This document shows, in pieces, positions 56,434 to 64,000 of a DNA stretch of 64,000 nucleotides; position 1 is the first letter of the stretch, and each line of letters begins with the position of its first letter. Below the pieces are notes generated by a model that made no database searches, was not told where the DNA came from, and saw only the letters and a program-made list of their open reading frames with translations. A program made the position numbers and the translations under genes. The stretch is from Puccinia triticina. Lineage: Eukaryota; Basidiomycota; Pucciniomycetes; Pucciniales; Pucciniaceae. The DNA is taken from positions 2,542,001-2,606,000 of the forward strand of contig NC_070571.1 of the NCBI RefSeq assembly GCF_026914185.1. The letters are read 5' to 3'.

Positions 56434-58621
56434 ATGTCACAATTGGGGATCAACCTCTTTGCAAGGGACCATCCTCCACGGTCAATGGGATACCTTTTGA
56501 ATTCCGAGTACGCTCGCATCCATGGCAATGGCTTAGACAGGGAACAAGCAGCTCACGTCAACGTGAGTATTTTCCTTTCAAGGTTGGTTTGGTTCAAAGT
56601 TAAGTTGAACTTAAACCTTTTTGCTTCTGACAGCCGCTGTGAGCCTGTGTCTCTTGTGTGACAACAGGACACAAGGAAAATGGGGGGATTCTGGTTGGAT
56701 TTCTTGGGATAAAGAAATACAAACAGAGAGAGAAGAAAGAAAGAGAGTAAGAGAAGATCAGGCCTAGACTTTAAGTCTTAATTAATTGATCTGGGCTATT
56801 CTCAACCTGGAAAAGTTGGATGCCAGCTGTGCAAGGCCAAGAAAGAGTGCAACAGCCTCCACTCACAACAAGGAAACGTTGGTGGGATTCAGAAGTAGGG
56901 TTACTACTCTGCTCTGGTTTTGTAGGTCTTAACCAGAGATAACCTTTTGATCTTTTAAGATTGAAAGAGTTGAAGAAAAGAAGAAACAATCAAGAGCAAC
57001 AGAGTTTCACTCTGGATAAGCAAGGTTCAGAGAAAGAGTTTACTTACTGTCAATATCCTAGGCGCCTGTGACGGTAGGTATACTGGGAGTGTGGTAATCT
57101 CTTTGGTGGTGATCCTGGGTTATCTGGGGTGTGGTTCTGGTGTGCTGAAGTCTGTGGATCCTCCAGCTGCATGGGGGATCCTGACTTCGAAAATTTTCAA
57201 AGTTGGATGACATAATCACACATGTACATGTGGTTGGGAGCGCTCAGGCACGACTACACGGCGCTGCTGCGCATGTGTGTCACAAACCACAAACTCTATG
57301 AAGGAGTAGAGATATTGTAAAGTGATCAGTGAACACTAGGGTCAAAATTGCATGAGAAATCAGAATCTGAAGTCAAAACAACCTTATGTCTTAAGGTTAA
57401 AAAGATATGAGCACATTTAGGTATAAAATGGAGATAAAAGGCAGTTTTAGGTCAACTGTGTTGACTCTAAGGCTGACAGCCGCAGACAGTGCATTGCAGC
57501 ACATCCTTTAAGCTCTACTGCCCGAAGCAGGGCAGCAAAACAGGGTCAAACCTTGTTAAATCCAAGAAGTTTTTTGCTATTGCCTTTGAGATAGGATCAT
57601 TAAGCCTTGGAGCCTTTCGAAACCTTGTTGCTGTCGAGGCCGGGAAGGTTGTGGACGGTGCCGATGGACTCATGAATAATGTGATAGCCTCAGGATCTCC
57701 GCCTCTTTCCTGGCAGGTCTCCTTGGCTTTCAAGTCAACCCCCGAATTCCACAAAAAGCTGAACTACACCGTTAACAATGAAGCAACCTATGCTCATTGG
57801 ATCCAAACCATGAAGGATCTCAATGCGGATCACATTCAGGCCGGCCTCCATGTCAATATGGTGGATCCGGTGGCCATCGCAAAACAAGCTAGGATCGCCG
57901 TTGATATCGAAACCCATGTTTTGACTCAGATGGCGGCTCAGAACGCAAACGCGGCTGTTGGCTCATCTTCATCAGCGGCTTCCAATCCGGTTTCAGCCAG
58001 TGATTTCAAAGGAATCGACGTGATCATGAACCAGATTTACGCCAAGCATCCCCCCAACGTCAAGTATCTGGCGAAATGGCCAGTGTTCATCGATCCGACT
58101 GACCCCACCCGATACATCCCTTTGACCACGCAGAATGCCCAACTTTGGGCGCATGACATAGTGAGGTTTTTTTTGTCATCTCGCCTGAGTCTGATGACTG
58201 ACTTTCCTGACTACTTGCCTGACTGTAGTTAAAAGAGGTCAAAGGGGTCAACTACCATTCTCCCCCGTCAGCGCTTCATTTTGAAAAGCTCTCGGCCTAC
58301 AAGAAGAGGAAGCTCTCTCATGTCATCAAGGAAGCCCGCCTGCAACCAAATCTACCTTATTCCCCAGCTGAAGCCTTGGACGCCTCCTCGGTAGTTGCGC
58401 CTGACAAGGCCCTTATGTCCCAGTACATCGACTTCATCAAAATCAAGCCTAGTAAGAAAGCCGACGTCCTCAGCATTCTCGACAAGAAAGACATTACCCA
58501 TCCGAAGATGTTCCGATCCGCAAACATTACCCGAGAGGATATGGTTGGTTGGGGCTTGTCTCCTGGAATTATTGCCCAATTGCAAGACAACACCAAGAAA
58601 TTTGACAGGCGCGCTCAATAG
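56434..58621 (+). CDS. Complete three-exon gene of unknown function, 400 aa
   Basis: Exons 56434-56562, 57480-58160 and 58229-58621 join without a stop to 400 residues. Introns: 56563-57479 (donor GTGAGT), which contains a solo LTR, and 58161-58228 (GTGAGG...TGTAG, 68 nt). The N-part contains NSEYARIHGNGLDREQAAHV and KLYCPKQGSKTGSN. The middle is helical (YAHWIQTMKDLNADHIQAGL) with an Ala/Ser linker. The last 65 residues (YIDFIKIKPSKKADVLSILD, MVGWGLSPGIIAQLQ) look like a SAM-type helical domain, which would suggest protein-protein or RNA contacts. I do not recognise the family. It is the best-preserved gene in the window after the mariner. Confidence 0.7.
56638..57478. mobile_element. Solo LTR (841 bp) at an intron-exon border
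   Basis: Ends TGTGAGCC ... GGCTGACA; duplication GCCGC at 56633-56637 and 57479-57483. It entered across the 3' splice site of intron 1. The last base of the LTR (A) and the first base of the duplication (G) make a new AG in the same place relative to exon 2, so the whole LTR can be spliced out. Confidence 0.8.
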
Positions 58622-58648
58622 CTGTATTCATCTCGTTATCATCCTTCT

Positions 58649-58931
58649 TTTTTCAATGTCTCTTTTCGCTGTTGGATCTCGTTCTTTTTTCTCAGTCTTT
58701 ATCTTCTTCTTTTTTCACGGTCTCTTTTCCCTGTTGGATCTTGTTCTTTTTTCTCAGTCTTTATCTTCTCCCACCCGTAGATCTGGACATGTATCCTTGT
58801 ATTGTGAATTAAATGAACATGTATTTCTTTTTTCTTGCTTCTCTTTATCTTTTCCCTCTTAGAACACCTTATCTTCTCCCACCCGTAGATCTGGACATGA
58901 ATCCTTGTATTGTGAATCAAATGAACATGTA
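58649..58931 (+). repeat. Tandem repeats in the 3' flank of the 400-aa gene
   Basis: Two copies of a T-rich 59-bp unit (about 58649 and 58712), then two copies of a unit starting TCTTCTCCCACCCGTAGATC (about 58766 and 58870). They start 28 bp after the stop codon, so they may be part of the 3' UTR. Confidence 0.75.
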
Positions 58932-59214
58932 CGCTTGTATTGCCAATTTACAAAGTGACAGGAGAAGACACATAGAGACTCAGACAGGTTAAGTAGACTT
59001 GGAGAAGACGTGTAGAGACTCAGACAGTAGACTCGGACAGGTTTTTTATTGCCAACTTACAGGATAAGACGGGTAGAGACTTAGACAGTAGACAGTAGAC
59101 TCGGACAGGTTAAAGAACAGGTTAAGTAGACATGGATAAGACATGTAGAGAGACTTGGACAGTAGACTCGGACAGGTGGTCAAGTGACAGGATAAGACGT
59201 GTAGAGACTTAGAC

Positions 59215-59388
59215 AGGTTAAGCAGACTCGGACAGGTTAAGCAGACTCGGACAGGTTAAGCAGACTCGGACAGGTTAAGCAGACTCGGACAGGTTAAGCA
59301 GACTCGGACAGGTTAAGCAGACTCGGACAGGTTAAGCAGACTCGGACAGGTTAAGCAGACTCGGACAGGTTAAGCAGACTCGGACAGA
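59215..59388 (+). repeat. 19-bp minisatellite, nine units
   Basis: Nine near-perfect copies of AGACTCGGACAGGTTAAGC with constant 19-bp spacing. Diverged forms with AAGACGTGTAGAG words extend over about 58950-59550. There is no spacer between units. It lies just past the 3' end of the mariner gene. Confidence 0.95.
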
Positions 59389-59554
59389 GAGGACGTTGAA
59401 GTTCATTTGAGACTCGGACAGGTTAAGACGTATAGAGAAGACTTGGATTGGCTATTGGCTAAGAGAGGATGTTGAAGTTCATTCAAGACTTGGACAGGTT
59501 AAGACGTATAGAGAAGACTCGGATCGGCTATAGGCTAAGAGAGGACGTTGAAGT

Positions 59555-60697
59555 TCATTGGTTTGGAACGAAGTAGCCACAATGGCGGTAGACTTTAAGG
59601 CACAGCTCCTCCATCATGATTTTGGCGGCTGCTTGTCGGATTTCCCATTCTGGGTCGTTTGTTCTGTTCAGAATTTGGCTAGCCCTTAAGTCTTGCTTGA
59701 TTGAAGCAAAACAGAGTTCAATGGGGTTCAACTCTGGGCAGTAGGGTGGCAGGAAAAGTACTTGGATCCCAGCCGCATTGCAAAGTTCTCTGACACGGTC
59801 GCCTCGGTGGATCGCAGCATTGTCGCACACCAGGACCGAGTTCACATTGGGGTACCTGTTCATTCGGGGGAGCTAGAAAAGAAGAGGTTGTCAGCTTGAT
59901 TGAAAAGGAGACGGATGAGTTGTGAGGAATATGATTTGGACTCACCAAGTTGAATTCTAAGAAGTGCTCAAACTTTTGACCGGTAAAAGTGTCAAACGTG
60001 GTGGTGAGGGCCAACAATCCATCAATCGAGATGGCTGGGAGTAAACTGAGTTGATCTGGGTTCTGGTTGACAAGATACTTTGCCAAGGGGGTTCCTTTTT
60101 CCGACCTCACATAAGTTCGGAGGAGGTCCTTGTCAGCAAAGGAGCATTCATCTGAACACAAACAAATACAACAACAACATTAAAGTAATCAGCTGATAGC
60201 GTTGACCAAGGGAATATAGGGATAGAGGACTGACCGGTGAATACTAAGAAATCAGCAGGGAAGAACTCCATGCGCTCAACGTACGCATACTTTGAAACAA
60301 GGGACTTGCGGATGTTCTTTGTGTCCGGCTTCTTTAAGGTAATCGACAGCTTTTCGACGAGAGCCCTGTGAACGCCTGAGGTGCTGAGGAGGACACCGGA
60401 ATTTTCGTACAACTTCTCTTGTATTTCATCCAGGAAGAGGCCAGGTTCAGAACGGACGAGCTCGATCATGAAGGCGCACTCGTCTTGGGTGAGTCTTGCA
60501 GGGCGACCACGTCTCTCGTAGTCAATCGGATCCTTGATGACGCATTGAGTTTCTTCAAAGAGGCACTTCCATTGGCGGAACGACTGGGGTGAGAACTGAA
60601 TACCGAGTAATCGCTGGATTGACTGGATAGAGAGGCCTTGCTGGGACATTTGGATTATGGTGATTTTTGTTTCGGGGGGGTGGGTGCAGTAGGCCAT
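59555..60697 (-). CDS. Tc1/mariner (IS630-type) DD34E transposase, intact, three exons
   Basis: Exons 60697-60235, 60151-59946 and 59872-59555 join to 328 residues with no stop. Introns are 83 and 73 nt, GT-AG. The first 100 residues hold a helix-turn-helix region (SQQGLSIQSIQRLLGIQ) and RRGRPARLTQDE. The catalytic triad is Asp in TDECSFADKD (created across the first splice), Asp in VLVCDNAAIHR and Glu in PELNPIELCF, with exactly 34 residues between the last two. Cut-and-paste transposase acting in the nucleus at TA targets. An in-frame ATG at 60790 could add 31 residues. Terminal inverted repeats were not found, so mobility is open. Confidence 0.88.
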
Positions 60698-60799
60698 CAA
60701 GGGTAGTGTTGGTAGAACCGAGAGGGTTGGCGAGGTTAGTGTTGATGGGAAAGGGGGCTGTCGGTGAGGGTTGGCTGGAGGATATTCCAACTGCCCGGA

Positions 60800-61320
60800 T
60801 TGGATGTGATGATATCACTGCTGTGTTGGGCAGAAACACTGGGATTAAACCTGTGATATGCTTACTAAGCGCATACCTCAGAAATCCGAAAATATGAAAA
60901 AGACCAAGCTTATTTCAAAAGACAATACTAAGTTTACCACCTTGGCTACCCCGGCCTCTAACATAAGTGAAAGTGTGGTTTCCACAATCACAGATCTGTG
61001 CGCTCATGGACTCCACCGGGATTCCATGACCTGGCGTGGAATCCATGCATTTTTCCCATCGGATGGATGAGGAATCCACACCTCTGTCCTTTTCCGACGG
61101 GGTGCCCACAATTCCTGAATTCCACGTGGGTTTCCCAAATTTGATGCAACCTGTCGGATCCACACCGCCGCGCGGCAAGAAGTACCCCCAGCGTGTAACT
61201 CTGTAATTTGGGCTTGCCACTGCGCCCGGGGATGGATTATGCAGCACTTTAGTGAAATCCTTCTTCACCACAGACCTCCAGAGACCCATACACTCTGGGG
61301 TTGGGGAAACTCAAAGGCAT
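60800..61320. other. No gene recognised
   Basis: GGAATCC words recur (61010-61110). A 124-codon minus frame here has no domain signal. Confidence 0.45.
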
Positions 61321-61331
61321 CAAACTTCCAG

Positions 61332-61808
61332 CAACACTGGGTCGCTACGCTAACCATAGCAATTAGTGTAGCGTAGCGCAGCGCAAATGCGCTATTTTTT
61401 AGCGTAGCGTTAGCGCAATTGCACGCATATGCGCTAACGCTACGCGCACGCGGTGCGCAGCTATTTTAGCTGATAGCGTAGCGTTAGCGCAGATGCGCGC
61501 AATTGCGCTAACGCTAAACATGCAGGGCGCAAAAGAGCACGCGCTACGCTGCGCTACAGCGCCTTTAGCGGGAAAAAAGGGCTTTTTTTCCGCTAAAAGC
61601 GCTGTAGCGCAGCGCAGCGTAGCGTAGCGACTGTAGCGGCGCGCTAACGCTAACAAAGAGTTGGCGCGCTGTTAGCGCCGCTGAAAATTAGCGCAGCGTA
61701 GCGGCGCTAACAGCGCGCTAACGCTATGCAAAATAGATGGGCGCTTTCTGCCGCTACGCTAACGCGTAGCGCTGAAATAGCGTAGCGTAGCGTAGCGACC
61801 CAGTGTTG
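61332..61808. mobile_element. AGCG-rich MITE, copy 2 (477 bp)
   Basis: Same ends as copy 1 (CAACACTGGG ... CCCAGTGTTG); duplication CTTCCAG (61325-61331 and 61809-61815). It differs from copy 1 at roughly 15 positions, most of them CG versus TG/CA. The interior again is AGCG palindromes. Confidence 0.88.
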
Positions 61809-61815
61809 CTTCCAG

Positions 61816-62475
61816 GGGTGCAAGCTCGGAATCGGATGCTAACGTTAAGTGGACGGGCCCGAGGTTGCCTTTGCTGGAAATTAGCAAGCCAAATTGATAC
61901 ATGAACCGCCTTTCGTAAAGGCCAGTCGCACAAGAGTGGCAGGTCAGTGCTTACCGGTTGTTTGACATGTCGAATGAGGTGCTGCCTCATTCAGAACTGA
62001 ATGTCCCCCCCCCACACACACAAGGCCATGTCCCAAAATTGGCGTACCGGAAGTGAAGAAGATATAATATCGACTCGGTATGAAAGACCAGGAAAGACCC
62101 TTCTCGAAGGCACAGAACTCTTCCCGTGATTTAAATTTGACAGGGTCCTTGAGTTATTTGGCACTCAAGAGTTCTCCGTACATATCCTCGGGGTCCCAGC
62201 TCGCCTTTGTCCGCTTCGTGGCCATCAAGGTGGCGTATGTAGCACTCAATGACTCAATGCAGCACTGACTTCATAGTGCAGGAGGTGCTCCCCATCTCCA
62301 TGAACTTAGCTCCCCATGTGTTCGCTCGGTTAACAGAGCATTCCAAAGGTGGTAGTCTAGCACTCAATAACTCAGTGCAGCACTGACTTCATGGTGCAGG
62401 AGGTGCTCCCCAGCTCCAGTAACCCAACATGTTCCCTCGGTTAACGGCGCATTCCTGATGTTCGGCTCCCCAGCC
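61816..62475. other. No gene; promoter-side repeats
   Basis: Two direct copies of a unit of about 120 bp (GCACTCAATGACTCA ... GTGCAGGAGGTGCTCCCC ... CTCGGTTAAC) lie at about 62238-62350 and 62362-62460, directly upstream of the small secreted-protein gene. They may belong to its promoter region. Confidence 0.6.
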
Positions 62476-62480
62476 TCACT

Positions 62481-62490
62481 CTACATAAAA
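62481..62490 (+). promoter_or_regulatory. TATA-like box of the secreted-protein gene
   Basis: CTACATAAAA lies about 75 bp upstream of the ATG at 62560 and is followed by a C-rich stretch. Position and sequence fit a TATA box. Confidence 0.4.
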
Positions 62491-62559
62491 ACTGTCATAC
62501 TCCCCCTCCCAGAAGCGCGTTCCAAGTCCGAAATAACCTTACGCTGAAGCCCTACAAAC

Positions 62560-62950
62560 ATGGTCCACCTTTTTACTTGTTTGATCCTCTCGACACTCCT
62601 TCTCTTGGCTCAGCTCTCCTGCCTCGCCGCGGCCCAGGAGGAAAACTCAACCAAGAACTGTTGCCCGGGAGATTCCAGCTGCTCTGGATGTTGGATGTGC
62701 CCCGAGTCTGACCTCCGAAATTGTTGGGATGCAGCCGTGTAAGTATAAGAAATTAATGAATTACTTTACTCAGTACTGTCACCAAGAAATATTGGTCTAA
62801 CTATTATATAACTATCATAGGCAGGAAATAGACCAGTGTCACATAACTGATGATCTACCGAAATCAGCCGATACATTTTGTCGTGCCTTTGCCAAACTTG
62901 CCCAATGCTGGTCAGCTGGACGTTGTTGCAGCGAATACGCCCCACTGTGA
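62560..62950 (+). CDS. Small cysteine-rich secreted protein, two exons, 102 aa
   Basis: Exon 1 is 62560-62738, exon 2 is 62821-62950, with an 82-nt intron (GTAAGT...CATAG) splitting a Val codon. The start MVHLFTCLILSTLLLLAQLS followed by CLAAAQ is a textbook signal peptide with cleavage near AAA-QE. The mature part of about 77 residues has 11 Cys, including CC, CxxC-like spacing (SCSGCWMC) and a final RCC. No domain was recognised. Small secreted Cys-rich proteins are the usual class of candidate effectors in plant-pathogenic fungi; that role is inferred from form only. The gene has no stops or frame breaks, unlike most neighbours. Confidence 0.7.
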
Positions 62951-63072
62951 GCCTTTTCATCCACTCGTAACTGTTTTATCGGCAAGAATATTGTCAGTTT
63001 TGTTAATCCGTGCTCCCTCACATCCCAGTCTTGCAGCTGCGACGAATCTTTGCAACCTGAAAACATGGAGCC

Positions 63073-63690
63073 CGCAATTGATAACAAGAGATGAGCTCGA
63101 AAAGTTCATAACCATCGCCAACGCGACTCGAAACGCGATCTGGCATAATGTATGTCTCGTATTGTCTTCGCGGCTTAACCTGAGGGTTCCTGGGGTGCTA
63201 ACCACCTTGGACTGCCTTACAGGACTCCGGAGTAGATGTGCCGAAATTGACGGTTTCTGTCGAAGCCTATAATAATTCAGTCTCCAGCCAGCCGACCCAA
63301 CCGAATTCTTCTGAGAACACAACAAATCCACAGACCAGCAGCACCACCCAGCACACGTACGCCAAGAAGTCAGCAGACAAAAACAATCAACCCGATGAAC
63401 CTGAGGAAGACAGTGATCCGAGCGAGGAATCTGATTACAGCAGTGACTACGGAGGCGATGAGGACTCGCCCGAAGTTGATGACAATCCACAAGCCAACGA
63501 GGAAGATAATAAATCCGCAAAAAATCAGCAAGAGGGGTGCACGGTTGAGGTGACCAACCGCCCGACCAAAAGATCTGGACATTACCACCAGACCCGATGG
63601 AGCAAAACCAAGAATAGTCTCTCCAGGGTCAATTCCCAATATTCCTCCCTTGTCTATGTTCGAGGTTGCTCATTCAAAACCTCTTCGTAA
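63073..63690 (+). CDS. Unrecognised gene, acidic Ser/Asp/Glu-rich product (partial model)
   Basis: Exon 63073-63149 (reading TWSPQLITRDELEKF, NATRNAIWHN) joins exon 63223-63690 through a 73-nt intron (GTATGT...TTACAG), giving DSGVDVPKLTVSVEAYNN and then a long acidic stretch (DEPEEDSDPSEESDYSSDYG) and a basic end (RPTKRSGHYHQTRWSKTK). The upstream start is not clear. The product looks disordered; it could be a gag-like or nuclear protein. Low confidence beyond the splice site. Confidence 0.45.
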
Positions 63691-64000
63691 ACTCACAGCG
63701 TGTCGAAAACCCTCTCCATAAACGTGCCATGCACCGTCACCACAACCTGGACCTGTTCAAGCGTACCGAAGAGGGTGATGGGGGCTGCGGGCTCGACTTT
63801 CAAGGCGTGCCCTACCCTCAACAGGTCCCCGAAACCGTGGCTCACGTCTTTGCTGAACTTTGATCAGCTTACCTGGACCCGCTGGACGGCCTTTTTTGGT
63901 TTCTTGTGTCTTTTTCGGTCCTGGTTCATCATAGACGTGACGTCCTCCGGGCCTTAGAACCTTTTTTTTCTTTACACGTCTGACTTTTTCCCACTAACTG
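63691..64000. other. No gene recognised
   Basis: Short frames on the plus strand without a motif; the window ends in T-rich sequence. Confidence 0.4.

Noticed and set aside
59215..59388. 19-bp repeats as a CRISPR array
   Set aside because: There are no spacers between units; it is a simple minisatellite.
60915..61289. 124-residue minus-strand frame as a gene
   Set aside because: It has no domain signal; the sequence has repeated GGAATCC words that keep frames open.
1..64000. Classical Neurospora-type RIP
   Set aside because: The changed context is CpG, not CpA, and young copies differ at under 1% of sites; CpG methylation decay explains the data better.

Overview
The window reads as a transposon-dominated stretch of a fungal nuclear genome, most likely a rust fungus (Pucciniales). 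That is an inference. It rests on short GT-AG introns (about 55-85 nt), on several protein families I associate with rust genomes (rust-type Ty3 gag, Plavaka-like CACTA transposase, DUF6589 protein, expanded Rad5-like SNF2 and RecQ-like genes), and on layers of nested LTR elements. No housekeeping gene was recognised.

Layout: 1-6267 is a Ty1/copia element (minus) inserted with a 5-bp duplication into the gag of an older Ty3/gypsy element. The older element's primer site is a long copy of a tRNA-Tyr 3' half. 6.9-9.6 kb is an unrecognised multi-exon gene with nonsense codons. 10.7-19.5 kb holds two tyrosine-recombinase (Crypton-like) remnants; the second is split by a decayed Ty3 chromovirus (12661-19274). 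20.7-22.5 kb has a tRNA-like gene, a dispersed stem-loop motif and an AGCG-rich MITE. 24.5-30 kb has an unrecognised three-exon gene and a Plavaka-like transposase. 31.1-32.6 kb is a CACTA-ended foldback element. A nearly complete Ty3/gypsy chromovirus (34213-42289) splits a plus-strand gene (33.6-34.2 and 42.3-42.9 kb). A degraded SNF2 gene follows. 47.4-48.4 kb is a solo LTR related to the 12.7-kb element. 49.0-53.9 kb is a tail-to-tail pair, a RecQ-like fragment and a DUF6589 gene whose intron carries a 1.3-kb palindrome. 56.4-58.6 kb is a complete gene with a solo LTR sitting in its intron. 59.6-60.7 kb is an intact DD34E mariner transposase. 61.3-61.8 kb is a second copy of the MITE. The window ends with a small cysteine-rich secreted-protein gene and an acidic unrecognised gene.

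Three themes run through it. First, differences between repeat copies are almost all CpG transitions, and many nonsense codons fit C-to-T change, which points to cytosine-methylation decay. Second, several insertions are tolerated because they lie in introns, and one LTR rebuilds the splice acceptor it disrupted. Third, the young Ty3 element carries a spliced leader reading frame with an N-terminal PCNA-binding (PIP-box) motif upstream of gag, which is the most unusual gene-level feature here.
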